Below, one piece after another: positions 1 through 10,588 of a DNA stretch of 64,000 bases. How positions within the stretch are numbered: position 1 is the first letter of the stretch; the number at the start of each line of letters is the position of its first letter. The DNA is from Paenibacillus sp. G2S3 (lineage in GTDB: Bacteria; Bacillota; Bacilli; Paenibacillales; Paenibacillaceae): positions 5,766,001-5,830,000 of the forward strand of contig NZ_CP126095.1 in assembly GCF_030123105.1 (NCBI RefSeq), in the 5' to 3' direction. The position numbers and the translations under genes are program-made. The notes below the pieces were generated by a model that did not search any database, was not told where the DNA came from, and saw only the letters and a list, made by a program, of their open reading frames with translations.

Positions 1-1441
1 CATAAAATGAACAAACTTCCAATCTCCTACTATAATAAATCGGCCACAGGTGATATTTTATCCCGGGTAACGAATGATGTAGATACTATCGGGCAATCGA
101 TGAATCAAAGTATAGGTAATGTCGTGACCGCCATAGCTATGTTCGTCGGTTCGATCGTCATGATGCTGAAGACCAATGTAATTATGACCCTTACCGCTAT
201 CGTCGCAACGATCATCGGCTTTGGCCTTATGGTGGTCATTATGAAGAAATCGCAGAAATATTTTGCTAGCCAGCAGGAGTATTTAGGTAAAATCAACGGT
301 CATGTCGAAGAAGTGTACACAGGACATAATGTAGTTAAAGCGTATAATGGCGAAGCGCAGATGCGCACTACCTTCCAGGAATTAAATCAGGGGCTGAAGA
401 ACAGCGCCTTCAAAGCGCAATTCCTCTCTGGGCTGATGCCACCGCTGATGGGCTTTATTGGTAATCTAGGATTCGTTGCCGTCTGTATCGTTGGTGGTGT
501 ACTCGCCATGAACGGCACGATTTCATTTGGGGTTATCGTCGCCTTCATTATGTATGTACGTTACTTTACCCAGCCGTTGTCCCAGATTGCCCAGGCAGCG
601 CAGAGTCTGCAAGCTGCATCTGCAAGCTGGCGGACGCGTGTTCGAATTTCTGGAGGCTGAGGAAATGGAAGACGAGAGCCACAAAGAGAACACACTGCCA
701 ACTGCTAAAGGTAAAGTGAAATTTGACCAAGTACAATTTGCGTATGAGACTTCAGAAAAACTGATTATCAATAACTTCTCGACAGATGTAAAACCTGGGC
801 AAAAAGTGGCTATCGTTGGTCCTACCGGCGCAGGCAAAACTACGCTGGTCAATCTGCTCATCCGATTCAACGAATTGACGGGCGGAGAAATCTACATCGA
901 TGACACGCCGATCAGCAGCCTGACGAGAGAGAATATTCATGATCTGTTCTGTATGGTCCTGCAGGATACTTGGCTGTTTGAGGGTACCATCAAAGAGAAC
1001 CTGATTTACAATCAGCAGAACATAACAGACGAGAAGCTTATAGAGGCTTGCAAGTCCGTTGGCCTGCACCGCTTTATTAAATCCTTAAGTGAAGGATACA
1101 ACACCGTACTGAACGATAAGGTTAATCTGTCCGCCGGACAAAAGCAGCAGCTGACCATCGCTCGCGCGATGCTGAAAGATGCGCCAATGCTCATTCTTGA
1201 TGAAGCTACAAGCTCAGTGGATACCCGTACAGAGCTGCTGATTCAACAGGCGATGGATAAGCTTATGGAAGGCAGAACCTCTTTCGTTATCGCACACCGG
1301 CTCTCAACGATCAAGAATGCTGATGTGATTCTGGTCCTGAAGGACGGCGATATCCTGGAAAGCGGCAGCCACGCAGAATTACTGGCTCAGAACGGATTCT
1401 ATGCAGAGCTCTACAATAGCCAGTTTGAGCAGGCTTCATAA
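1..1441 (+). CDS. ABC exporter subunit (fused membrane and ATPase domains), 5' partial, frameshifted
   Basis: Exporter-type ABC half-transporter, probably one subunit of a heterodimer. The window opens inside the membrane domain, so the N-terminus is missing. Hydrophobic helices run to about base 590. The ATPase domain follows with Walker A GPTGAGKTT (near 818), signature LSAGQKQQ (near 1126), Walker B LILDEATS and H-loop AHRLST. The frame changes near base 625: the first frame reads LQAASA and is then lost, and the next frame resumes as GRVFEFLEAEE. One surplus base would explain this. The partner subunit would be expected just upstream, outside the window. The substrate cannot be told from sequence. 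Confidence 0.85.
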
Positions 1442-1480
1442 TCGAAGCTTGCAAATCCTCTCTTATTTCCCTCATAATAA

Positions 1481-1530
1481 AAACGATAAAAAACTGCAAC
1501 TCAATCATGAGCTTGCAGTTTTTTATCGTT
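1481..1530. terminator. Bidirectional terminator
   Basis: Long inverted repeat with arms AACGATAAAAAACTGCAA and its complement around a short loop, A-rich on one side and T-rich on the other. It sits between the convergent ABC exporter and RNA methylase genes, so it can serve both strands. Confidence 0.8.
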
Positions 1531-1557
1531 AATACTCTGTTCCTTTTTTAAAGCAGC

Positions 1558-2346
1558 TTAAACCTTCCGCTGCCGCATTCCCTCAAACAGCAAAATCGTC
1601 GCTGCCATCGCCGCATTCAGCGATTCCGCCCGCCCTGCCATCGGGATAATGATACTCTTGTCCACGAGTCGCGCCGTTTCCGGCGAAATCCCCTTACCCT
1701 CGCTGCCAATCAACAACCACTGGCTGCCATGAAAATCGTGCTCATAGCATGATTCTTCACCCTGAAGCGAAGTGCTCACCAGCAGTGTCCCATTTTCCCG
1801 GGCCTGTGGCAAAATCTCACTTAAATCTCCCTCCACCACAGGGAGATGGAACATTGAGCCCATCGTGGAACGAATGGTCTTCGGATTGTAGAGGTCGGCA
1901 CACCCTTGGCCGAGGATCACTCCGTCTGCTTCCGCTGCATCCGCGCTGCGGATGATGGTGCCGACATTGCCGGGGTCCTGGACACCGTCCAGGACAACCA
2001 CCAGACTATCCTTCTTCGCAAGGATAGCCTTTACCGCCTGCTGTTCCTTCCGCACGATTGCGAACACCGGCTGCGGTGTATTAGTGCTGCTGCATTTCGA
2101 AATGATCGCCGCTGATACGCCAATCACATCCATGCCCTGAACGGACTGAAGAAGCCCCTTGAGTTCAGCGGGCATTCCTTTGTCGAGGTCATAGGCCAGA
2201 CATTCTACATCAACTTCTGCTAGCAGCGCTTCCTGTACCAGATGAACGCCTTCTACGATATATTTACGAGCCTTGTCACGGTGCTTTTTCTCCTGTAGCC
2301 CGGCCCACTCTTTAACCCGCGTATTTTGCGGAGACATGATTTCCAT
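1558..2346 (-). CDS. TrmH/SpoU-family RNA 2'-O-ribose methyltransferase (YsgA-like)
   Basis: SAM-dependent RNA ribose methylase of the SPOUT class, 262 residues, the normal family length. The N-terminal third looks like the SpoU substrate-binding domain. The catalytic domain shows the three family motifs: DPGNVGTIIRSADA (about residue 127), LLIGSEGKGIS (about 213) and IPMAGRAESLNAAMAA (about 235), the last forming the trefoil-knot SAM pocket. The start is supported by AAAGGAAG five bases upstream. In B. subtilis the homologue ysgA lies next to sspI, and sspI is also near here, which favours a YsgA-type rRNA methylase. The target base is not known. Confidence 0.88.
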   Translation of the reverse strand: MEIMSPQNTRVKEWAGLQEKKHRDKARKYIVEGVHLVQEALLAEVDVECLAYDLDKGMPAELKGLLQSVQGMDVIGVSAAIISKCSSTNTPQPVFAIVRKEQQAVKAILAKKDSLVVVLDGVQDPGNVGTIIRSADAAEADGVILGQGCADLYNPKTIRSTMGSMFHLPVVEGDLSEILPQARENGTLLVSTSLQGEESCYEHDFHGSQWLLIGSEGKGISPETARLVDKSIIIPMAGRAESLNAAMAATILLFEGMRQRKV

Positions 2347-2448
2347 AAAGTCTTCCTTTCTTATGCCTTGCCATTTATTCTTGCTCTTATATCTTTGCTT
2401 TTTGCTCTTTTACTCCCCTATAAACCTGATGATTACGTTACCCCTCAC

Positions 2449-3108
2449 CTACTGATACGCGATCTCCAGCTTAGTCAGATTATCTTTATGCCCAACGATT
2501 ACAAGGATATCCCCATCGATCAAACGATCCTCTGCGCGAGGGGAGATGTTCATCTCTTCACCTTGGCGAATAGCCATTACGTTACAGCCATATTTTGCGC
2601 GGATATCGAGCTCTTGTAGATTTTTCCCGATCATTGATCCGGATACCTTCATGTCCAAAATACTATAATCAGGCGACAGCTCAATATAATCCAATATATT
2701 AGGCGAAGCCAAATGATGCGCAACCCGCATTCCCATATCCCGTTCAGGATAAATCACCTTGTCCGCACCAATTTTTCCTAATACTTTGCCGTGCAGCTCA
2801 CTTTTGGCTTTTGCGATAATGGCTGGTACACCAAGGTCCTTCAGGATTAAAGTTGTCAAAATGCTTGCTTGGATGTCCTCTCCAATAGCCACAACCACCA
2901 CATCAAAATTGCGAATACCAAGTGCTCGTAGCGCTTCCTCATCTGTTGAATCTGCAGATACGGCGTGTGTTACTATATTTGAAATCTCCTGTGTCCGCTG
3001 CTCGTCTGCATCAATCGCAAGTACGTCAAACCCCATACCGCTGAGTGCTCTTGCAACACTGGATCCGAAACGCCCCATGCCAATGATGGCATATTGTTTT
3101 TTGGCCAT
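2449..3108 (-). CDS. Ktr/Trk K+ uptake regulatory subunit (KtrA/KtrC type)
   Basis: Cytosolic gating ring subunit of a Ktr potassium channel, 219 residues, full length. The RCK N-domain begins with a nucleotide-binding GMGRFGSS loop (residues 10-17) and an acidic residue ending strand 2 (LAIDAD). The middle matches the KtrA/KtrC core (AIGEDIQASILTT and KIGADKVIYPERDMG). A C-terminal RCK_C domain follows from about residue 135. No membrane subunit (KtrB/KtrD) is adjacent, as is usual for ktrC. Sequence alone does not separate KtrA from KtrC. A GGGAGG ribosome site precedes the ATG. Confidence 0.9.
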   Translation of the reverse strand: MAKKQYAIIGMGRFGSSVARALSGMGFDVLAIDADEQRTQEISNIVTHAVSADSTDEEALRALGIRNFDVVVVAIGEDIQASILTTLILKDLGVPAIIAKAKSELHGKVLGKIGADKVIYPERDMGMRVAHHLASPNILDYIELSPDYSILDMKVSGSMIGKNLQELDIRAKYGCNVMAIRQGEEMNISPRAEDRLIDGDILVIVGHKDNLTKLEIAYQ

Positions 3109-3244
3109 GTCTTATGTACCTCCCGTAGCATTTCTATATCTAAAACAGTATAGCATAAGCGAACAAAAACTTGAATTTCCAGCATCTATACAGGGTACAT
3201 TAAAACGAAGTGAATATCACTATATTTCAAAAAGGAGGTACTTT

Positions 3245-3481
3245 ATGCCGGTTACTATTGACTTACGCCAGGCGATTATTCATAAAGTGCATGGTCAATC
3301 TGAAGAAGATTTGCGGCATATGATTGAAGGCTCGGTAGACGGACCGGAAGCAGCACTCCCGGGACTTGGCGCCGTGTTTGAAATGATATGGAAGGACTTA
3401 GACACCGCTAAACAAGATAATTTGGTTACTATGCTGCATGATCACCTGGAGACGATTACTCCCGGGAATATCACTTCATAA
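3245..3481 (+). CDS. sspI: Small acid-soluble spore protein SspI
   Basis: 78-residue protein of the SspI family, a minor small acid-soluble protein found in spores of Bacillales. It is acidic, with the family pattern of an N-terminal LRQAII segment and a central EGSVDGPEAALPGLG segment. AAAGGAGG lies five bases before the ATG. In Bacillus this gene is read by the forespore sigma factor SigG. A CATTAAA box at 3198 and an upstream TGAATT are compatible, but their spacing (20) is not ideal. It is transcribed divergently from the Ktr gene. Confidence 0.93.
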   Translation: MPVTIDLRQAIIHKVHGQSEEDLRHMIEGSVDGPEAALPGLGAVFEMIWKDLDTAKQDNLVTMLHDHLETITPGNITS

Positions 3482-3496
3482 CTAGCCGCAACTAGT

Positions 3497-3550
3497 GAAA
3501 AACCTCCGCTTTCCCATTGTGCAATTGCACGCTGAAGGCGGAGGTTTTTA
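3497..3550. terminator. Bidirectional terminator between sspI and prfC
   Basis: Stem AAAACCTCCGC paired with GCGGAGGTTTT, with A- and T-runs on the outer sides. It lies between the 3' ends of sspI (+) and prfC (-) and can end both transcripts. Confidence 0.85.
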
Positions 3551-3579
3551 TTAGCAATCAGGAGGTTGGAGCTTCCTGA

Positions 3580-5177
3580 CTATAGTAATGCTTTTGGAGC
3601 CATCTCTAGGAACTTAGCTGTCGGGTTCTTATCCATCGCTGTCCGCATAGCATATTCATTCTCGAACAACACGACAAAATTGCCCTTCTTATCTGTAACG
3701 AGCGTAGAGTTAATACGGAACTTACTCGCATCTGGTTTAGCATCATCTACGATCCAACGCGCGAACTGATATGGCATACGCTGCAACTGAACATCCACAC
3801 CATATTCACCCTTCATGCGGTACTCGAACACCTCAAACTGCAGCTGTCCAACTACGCCGAGCAGAATATCGTCAAAGTTAACCGTACGGAATACTTGAAT
3901 CATACCCTCTTCAGTTAGCTGGTCGACACCCTTCTGGAACTGCTTCGATTTCAAAGCATTTTTAATACTCACTTTAGCAAAAATCTCTGGTGAGAATGTT
4001 GGCAGCTCATCGAATTCCAAATCTCCAGCCTGACTCAGTGTATCTCCAATTCTAAAAATACCTGGGTCAAACAGCCCGATAATATCTCCCGGATAAGCTT
4101 CCTCTACGATATCACGATCTTGCGCCAAGAATTGTTGCGGCTGGGCCAGCTTAATGTCCTTACCCGCACGTACATGCTTCACACTCATGCCCCGTTCGAA
4201 CTTCCCGGACACAATACGTAGAAAAGCAATCCGGTCACGGTGAGCCGGGTTCATATTGGCTTGGATTTTGAACACATAGCCAGTAAACTTCTCGTTCATT
4301 GGTTCTACCAAACCTGTAGTACTACGGCGTGGTTCAGGCTTCGGTGCCAGATCCAAGAAATTATCGAGGAAAGTTTGTACGCCGAAATTGTTGATCGCAC
4401 TACCGAAGAACACAGGTGTGAGTTCACCACTTAGTACTTTTTCATAGTCAAAAGCATCGCCTGCTACATCCAGCAGCTCCAGATCCTGACACAGTTGATC
4501 ATGCAGATATTCTCCAGCCATTTCACGAATGATTGGATCACGATATCCGTCGACCTTTTGTACCTTGATTACGGAGTGATCGTCACCTTGGAACAGCTCC
4601 ACCTGATTCTTCATCCGGTCATATACGCCGCATAGCTCACGTCCACTACCGATCGGCCAGTTCATAGGCACAGAGCGAATACCCAGTACCTGCTCCAGCT
4701 CTTCCATTAGATCAAACGGACTGCGTCCTTCACGGTCCAGCTTATTGATAAAAGTAAAGATCGGAATCCCACGTTTAGCACATACCTGAAACAGCTTGGT
4801 CGTTTGGGTTTCCACACCTTTTGCTACGTCGATAAGCATGACCGCACTATCCGCTGCTGTTAGTGTTCGGTAGGTGTCCTCACTAAAGTCTTGGTGACCC
4901 GGTGTATCCAAAATATTCACACGGTGATTCAAATAATCAAACTGCATCACAGAGGAAGTAACAGAAATCCCCGTTGCTTTTCAATTTCCATCCAGTCACT
5001 CGTTGCATGCTTGTTCGCCTTACGGGCCTTAACCGTTCCCGCCAAACGGATAGCACCACCGAATAACAGTAGTTTTTCCGTTAAAGTTGTTTTACCCGCA
5101 TCCGGGTGGGAAATGATCGCAAAGGTTCTGCGTCTATCCACTTCCTTTTGCAGCTTCTGATCTATTGCTTTGTTCAT
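3580..5177 (-). CDS. prfC: Peptide chain release factor 3 (RF3), frameshifted
   Basis: GTPase that recycles RF1/RF2 from the ribosome after termination. The first 70 residues carry G1 HPDAGKTT and end in EIEKQRG. The rest continues in another frame with [20 protein letters not shown] (G3), NKLDREG (G4) and the RF3-specific domains up to the C-terminus. The break is at 4968-4972, in a run of four G on the coding strand. One more G restores [13 protein letters not shown] and a 532-residue protein, the family length. I consider a base-calling loss more likely than a dead gene. A start at 5177 ([20 protein letters not shown]) fits RF3 N-termini. Confidence 0.9.
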
Positions 5178-5526
5178 TACACATATCCCTTCATATATAA
5201 AATTCCTGCTTCTGCTTCAATTACACTGGGGTTATCTTCAAATCGGTGCTCTGCTCATTGTTCATACCCCTTCATTTCTAAATGAATAGCTATCTTAGGT
5301 CTAGCTCCAGTCCGCTTCAAGTGAAAGCATCCTCTAAAGTATATCAAAATCCGGCAGACATTATCTACTAAAAAGCTTGTGCAGCAAAATATCTCCCAAA
5401 ACAGGTCTATATCCTGTTCACCAGTTCCCATAGCTCAAGAAGAAAAACGCCTGACTGCGTCCTTATTGCACTTATTCCCTAATAACAATCCCATTCCCGG
5501 GTGATTCAGGGCAGATAAGAGCGCTA
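5178..5526. other. Intergenic region upstream of prfC, nothing recognised
   Basis: About 350 bases between the prfC start and the 52-bp repeat array. I see no open frame with a ribosome site, no strong hairpin and no clear promoter. The prfC promoter should lie here. Confidence 0.5.
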
Positions 5527-6718
5527 GCTCGTTTACGTTATCGGAGACACACTGTATTCGGTTTTTCGCATACAATCGGCTCGTTTACGTTACTGGCAGC
5601 ACATTGTATTCGGTTTTTCGCATACAATCGGCTCGTTTACGTTACTGGCAGCACATTGTATTCGGTTTTTCGCATACAATCGGCTCGTTTACGTTACTGG
5701 CGGCACATTGTATTCGGTTTTTCGCATACAATCGGCTCGTTTACGTTACTGGCGGCACATTGTATTCGGTTTTTCGCATACAATCGGCTCGTTTACGTTA
5801 CCGGCGGCACATTATATTCGGTTTTTCGCATACATTCGGCTCGTTTACGTTACCGGCGGCACATTATATTCGGTTTTTCGCATACAATCGGCTCGTTTAC
5901 GTTACTGGCAGCACATTGTATTCGGTTTTTCGCATACAATCGGCTCGTTTACGTTACCGGCGGCACATTGTATTCGGTTTTTCGCATACATTCGGCTCGT
6001 TTACGTTACCGGCGGCACATTATATTCGGTTTTTCGCATACATTCGGCTCGTTTACGTTACTGGCAGCACATTGTATTCGGTTTTTCGCATACAATCGGC
6101 TCGTTTACGTTACTGGCGGCACATTGTATTCGGTTTTTCGCATACAATCGGCTCGTTTACGTTACTGGCGGCACATTATATTCGGTTTTCCGCATACATT
6201 CGGCTCGTTTACGGTACTGGCGGCACATTGTATTCGGTTTTTCGCATACAATCGGCTCGTTTACGTTACTGGCGGCACATTGTATTCGGTTTTTCGCATA
6301 CAATCGGCTCGTTCACGTTACCGGCGGCACATTGTATTCGGTTTTTCGCATACACTTGCTCGTTTACGTTACTGGCAGCACATTGTATTCGGTTTTTCGC
6401 ATACATTCGGCTCGTTTACGTTACCGGCGGCACATTATATTCGGTTTTTCGCATACAATCGGCTCGTTTACGTTACTGGCAGCACATTGTATTCGGTTTT
6501 TCGCATACAATCGGCTCGTTTACGTTACCGGCGGCACATTGTATTCGGTTTTTCGCATTCATTCGGCTCGTTTACGTTACCGGCGGCACATTATATTCGG
6601 TTTTTCGCATACATTCGGCTCGTTTACGTTACTGGCAGCACATTGTATTCGGTTTTTCGCATACAATCGGCTCGTTTACGTTACTGGCGGCACATTGTAT
6701 TCGGTTTTTCGCATACAT
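5527..6718. repeat. 52-bp tandem repeat array, 23 copies
   Basis: Twenty-three head-to-tail copies of a 52-bp unit containing TTCGGTTTTTCGCATACAAT and CGGCTCGTTTACGTTA. Counting the TTCGG start point, copies begin at 5557 and recur every 52 bases to 6337; one unit is 51 bases, and the last copy starts at 6700. Copies differ at a few fixed positions (CTGG/CCGG, CAGC/CGGC, TTGTA/TTATA, CAAT/CATT). Each junction holds a short dyad, ATTGTAT to ATACAAT, around 12 bases. Because 52 is not a multiple of three and the unit lacks stops, all three plus frames are open, giving repetitive spurious proteins of 360-409 residues with no ribosome site. Confidence 0.95.
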
Positions 6719-7189
6719 TTGTCCGTAAGCTCGACTAAAACATGCATTTCGGAGGATAAGGTCCGTTCGGTCGTCCCAAAGAGGTGTGTGTTAATTGAAA
6801 ACAAGGCTCCCCATGGCCCCCCGTTGAATATAGGCCCCTCCCTTGATTTCGTTTCCCATTTCTCCGCAGTCTCTTATAGTAAAATAGTTGTATTTCCTAC
6901 ACTTATAAGAAGTATTAGCATTTCCAATCGCCTTTAGTTGTATTTGATGCAATTAAAAATTCAATGTGCTAGCTATTCGGCCTTATGCGGAGAAAATAGT
7001 TGCAGAGAATACACTTAAAAGACTAATTTCCACCCAATATGTGATTTTAATTATACAAAGTGCAGTTATTTGAAAAATACTCCTGTCGCCCGAGCGGCAT
7101 TTGTAGCCAGTGTGGCCTTGGGAGGCTGAGTGACCTTGTTGGCCCAAGCGACCTGGCAGGGGCTGAGTATTCTCTAATCTCAGCATTAC
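6719..7189. other. Intergenic region holding four-dyad cluster 1
   Basis: About 470 bases between the 52-bp array and the zwf terminator, with no convincing gene. Its main content is the regularly spaced dyad cluster at 6885-7068, listed separately. Confidence 0.6.
6885..7068. repeat. Four-dyad repeat element, copy 1
   Basis: Four 21-bp imperfect palindromes with 8-base arms and a 5-base centre, consensus TARTTGYA-N5-TRCARYTA, at 6885-6905, 6935-6955, 6997-7017 and 7048-7068. Start-to-start distances are 50, 62 and 51. The same arrangement (51, 62, 51) recurs at 58615-58799, so this is a defined element and not chance palindromes. CGGAGAA lies just before the third dyad in both copies. Function unknown. 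Confidence 0.8.
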
Positions 7190-7223
7190 AAAAAATCTCC
7201 CTGCATCCTCTGCAGGGAGATAG
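7190..7223 (-). terminator. Terminator of zwf
   Basis: On the minus strand a perfect ATCTCCCTGCA stem is followed by six T residues, just after the zwf stop. Confidence 0.88.
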
Positions 7224-7237
7224 CATTAACACAAAGT

Positions 7238-8789
7238 TTAGTTATTCTTCAGCCATACTACATTATCTTCTTCCTGACCGTTTACCGGCCACCAATGGAA
7301 GCCATCCTGAGCGAGCAATTGATCCGCTTCAACCGGACCCCAAGTGCCAGCAGGATAAGCAGATAGATCACTTGATTCTTCCTTCCAAGCCTTCGCAATA
7401 CGATCCACGAATGACCATGCCGACGATACCTCATCCCAACGAGTGAAATAAGTGGAATCTCCGCGTGCGGCATCATGAAGCAAGCGCTCGTAAGCTTCCG
7501 GAGAATTGATTCCAACCAAACAGCTCTGACAGAAGTCCATAGCAAGCGGTTGAATTTCAGACTCGGAACCCGGCTTCTTGGCATTGATCTTTACATAAAT
7601 GCCTTCCATTGGGTTCACACGGATAACAAGCAGGTTAGGCTCCAGTGTATGCTTTTGTCCCAAATAAACATTGGTTGGCATTCCCTTGAACTCAACTACC
7701 ACTTCCGTTGTCTTCACCGGCAGACGTTTACCTGTACGAATGTAGAATGGAACTCCAGCCCAGCGGAAGTTATCTACAAACACACGGGCAGCAAAATACG
7801 TCTCAGTACTCGATTCAGGATCAACCTTATCTTCCTGACGATAAGCAGGAAGGGTCTTCCCATTGTGCAAGCCTTGAATATACTGTGCTCTCACGACATT
7901 CTCACGAACCTCGTCAGATGTACCATAAGGACGAAGTGAACGAAGTACCTTCACCTTCTCGTCACGAATATCTTCTGCAAGCAGACGGCTTGGTGGTTCC
8001 ATCGCGATCATAGTCAGCAGTTGCAATATATGATTTTGGCCCATGTCCCGTAAGGCTCCAGCATGGTCATAGTAACCACCACGCTCTTCAACACCTACGG
8101 TTTCGCCAAGTGTAATTTGAATATTGGCAATATGCTTATTATTCCAAAGCGGCTCGAAAAAAGCATTGGCAAAACGAATGACTTCGATATTCTGAACCAT
8201 TTCTTTACCAAGATAATGATCGATCCGGTAGATCTCCTCTTCCTTGAATACCTCACGGATCTGCTCGTTCAAGCTGCTCAGCTGACTCCAGGTTATATCC
8301 AAAAGGCTTCTCGATGACGAGGCGATTCCATCCTGTGCTATCCAGCATGCCGCCAGCCTTAAGGTTGAACGAAACACTACCGAACAATTCAGGTGCGAGC
8401 GCAAGATAGAACATCCGATTGCCCGGAATTCTGAACTTCTCTTCAAGAGCTTCTGTTTGAGCTCTTAATTCACGGAAGCCATCAATATCGTTGATGTCCA
8501 GAGATTTGTATTCAAAATGCTGTACAAACTCATTCCATTCGCTCTCTTCTCCCGCTTTATAACGGCAGAATTCAAGGATGGATTCCTTCACATCACTTCT
8601 AAATTCTTCCTGAGTACGCGGGCGCCGCGCCACGCCAATTACCGCAAAATCATGTGCCAGCTTACCTTCACGGTACAAGCTGTAAATCGCCGGGAAAAGC
8701 TTACGCCGGGCTAAATCTCCGGTTGCCCCAAAGATAAAAAAGACAGCACCGGGTGTGTGCAGTGCATCAAGGGTTTGATTTTCAGCCAT
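7238..8789 (-). CDS. zwf: Glucose-6-phosphate 1-dehydrogenase, frameshifted
   Basis: First enzyme of the oxidative pentose phosphate pathway, making 6-phosphogluconolactone and NADPH. The N-terminal part has the Rossmann motif GATGDLARRKLFP (about residue 20) and the catalytic-lysine motif EKPFGYNL. The second part, in another frame, has the substrate-binding RIDHYLGKE and the conserved C-terminal domain. The break is near 8274: AESAEQL should run into NEQIREVF. One surplus base accounts for it, and removing it gives 516 residues, the normal length. The gene is monocistronic, with its own terminator. Confidence 0.92.
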
Positions 8790-8979
8790 GGCTCCTCATC
8801 TTTCTGTATGTAATATAGTTTATTGACATTCTCAGCGTCGAGAAAACGACGTTATGTCATTTTAGCATATTCCTAAAAAGGATGCTATCAGATTCCTGAC
8901 AAATACTCTCGGGATTTCGCAAATTTCAATTAAAATTTCTTATTACTACCTATATCTCCGCTTATAAAAGAGCAATATG

Positions 8980-9794
8980 TCAATATTCTATGGTGATTAA
9001 TGGAAATCCAATCGTTAGGCGATTCGTCCCATGTTGATCTTCCTGATGCACTGCGATTTGCGCTGAAACCGAATGGTTGCCGCTAACTATAGAGCGTTTT
9101 AAATCAAGAATTGAATACGTACGGCTGACTGTTGCTACATCCTTATAGCTCTCTTTCTCATCCACGGCTTTAAACTGCTCTTTAAGTAATCCTTCTGTTT
9201 GTGACAGTACGCCTTCAGGTCCTCCCTGTTGGTCAGCGATTCCTTGAAGGGATACGTTCCATTCTGCCTTGATGTTACTTTGTTCTAGAATTGTACTTAC
9301 TTCATCAGCAAGCCCCTGAAAGCTAGCTTCATCCTTTAAATCAGCCGTATCTAACGTCACAATAACATAACTATTTCCTTCTTCAAGCTCACTCCAAAAT
9401 AAGGAGAGACGTGATCCATATGGTTTTACCGCTGCTGAACGATAAGTCATATGCCCATCTTCATCAATACCTGACGGTACTGTCAATCCAAGACGGGTGC
9501 TAAGCTTAGCCACTTCTACAGAAGGATCATTGTAACCGCTGATTGCCCCTTGCCATTTTAAGACGATACGTAGTGGTGAACCAGATACCGTTGTTTTCGT
9601 CCCGAGATCTATTAAACTCATCAGAGAACCATTCAGTTCTGATGTTACTGATGCTTGTGAAACAACTTCGTCTTGATCGATTGATTTTGCTTTAACACTT
9701 TGAAGGTTTACCAGTAGAGCTACAGTGAAGCACAGGAATAATAATATAAAAAGAGTCCCTTTTTTGTTCCGTTGTTCAACATAACCTTCAGCAT
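8980..9794 (-). CDS. ywmB: YwmB family protein (DUF1779), secreted, frameshifted
   Basis: YwmB-family protein of unknown function, found in spore-forming Bacillales. The body shows family features: YRSAAVKPYGSRLSLFW, the SYVIVTLDT strand and a C-terminal NRLTIGFPLITIEY. A continuous frame covers only 213 residues. Upstream in that frame lies a hydrophobic segment (TLFILLFLCFTVALL) without a start codon, while an ATG at 9794 with a GGGAG ribosome site reads the other frame. One A missing from a run at 9760-9765 joins them into a 271-residue protein with an N-terminal signal or anchor sequence. Confidence 0.8.
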
Positions 9795-9877
9795 AATTTA
9801 TTCTCCCTTTCGAACCTCTCTAGCAATCTACTAGACAGTATGTACGAATTAGGAGATTCTAAACCTGGTCCATCATT

Positions 9878-9909
9878 AAAAAAAGACTGAAGCAAGAGGC
9901 TTCAGTTCT
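9878..9909 (-). terminator. Terminator downstream of liaR
   Basis: ACTGAAGC stem around a CTCTT loop, followed by seven T on the minus strand, just past the liaR stop. It separates the lia genes from ywmB. Confidence 0.85.
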
Positions 9910-9916
9910 TTGGTTT

Positions 9917-10576
9917 CTATTCAGCTAGTCCATTTTTATATGCATAAATTGCTGCTTGGGTTCGGTCTTCCACACCCAGCTTCGCGAGAATATTCGTTAC
10001 ATGAAATTTCACAGTCTTGATCCCAATAATTAGTTGGTCCGCGATATCTTGATTCGATTTACCTTGCGCCAGCAGACGTAATACTTCCATCTCGCGCTCC
10101 GTAAGCTCTTTATAAGCAGGTGATTCACCTTTTGCATTGTTTCGAAAACGATTCATCATTTTAGAGGCGACCTGTGACTCGAGTACAGACTGCCCTCTTG
10201 CCGCAGCGCGTATAGCATCCGCCACTTCGCTAGCTCGTGAGGTCTTTAATAGATAACTGAACGCACCCGCTTCAATCACCGGATACATTTTTTCATCATC
10301 CAGATAGCTTGTCAACACAATAACTTTGATTTCGGGATACTGCTTCATTAGCTGTTTGGTCGTTTCAATCCCATCCATGCCGTCCATTACGAGATCCATC
10401 AAAACTACATCCGGATTGTACTCCTGTGCCAAGCGGATACCTTCTTCCCCGCTTCCAGCTTCCCCTACGACTTCAATTCCGTCTTCAGTACCTAGAACAG
10501 CAGCTAGTCCGATCCGTACCATTTCATGATCATCTACAAGCAATACTTTAATGGCTTCCTCCATCTCCATGGTCAC
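9917..10576 (-). CDS. liaR: LiaR-type response regulator (NarL/LuxR family)
   Basis: Response regulator of the cell-envelope stress system LiaFSR, 219 residues. The receiver domain shows the acidic pair VDDHE (about residue 15), phosphoacceptor VLMDLVMDG (Asp about 60) and switch residues TSY and K. The C-terminal LuxR-type helix-turn-helix reads [15 protein letters not shown] to [15 protein letters not shown]. The frame begins with GTG, five bases after AGGAGG; an ATG two codons on is possible. It follows liaS by 12 bases and liaF before that, the order known from Bacillus. Confidence 0.92.
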   Translation of the reverse strand: MTMEMEEAIKVLLVDDHEMVRIGLAAVLGTEDGIEVVGEAGSGEEGIRLAQEYNPDVVLMDLVMDGMDGIETTKQLMKQYPEIKVIVLTSYLDDEKMYPVIEAGAFSYLLKTSRASEVADAIRAAARGQSVLESQVASKMMNRFRNNAKGESPAYKELTEREMEVLRLLAQGKSNQDIADQLIIGIKTVKFHVTNILAKLGVEDRTQAAIYAYKNGLAE

Positions 10577-10588
10577 TCTTTCCTCCTA

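Noticed and set aside
3580..5177. prfC as a true pseudogene
   Set aside because: Only one base is missing, in a short G run, and all motifs are otherwise intact; the same error type recurs in many neighbours.
5527..6718. CRISPR array
   Set aside because: Units are contiguous with no unique spacers, and no cas genes are present in the window.
5604..6937. Three long overlapping open frames (360-409 codons) on the plus strand
   Set aside because: They are the same 52-bp repeat read in three frames; no ribosome site and no real protein character.
7475..8317. Plus-strand open frames opposite zwf
   Set aside because: Mirror frames of a well-supported dehydrogenase gene; no ribosome sites or domains.
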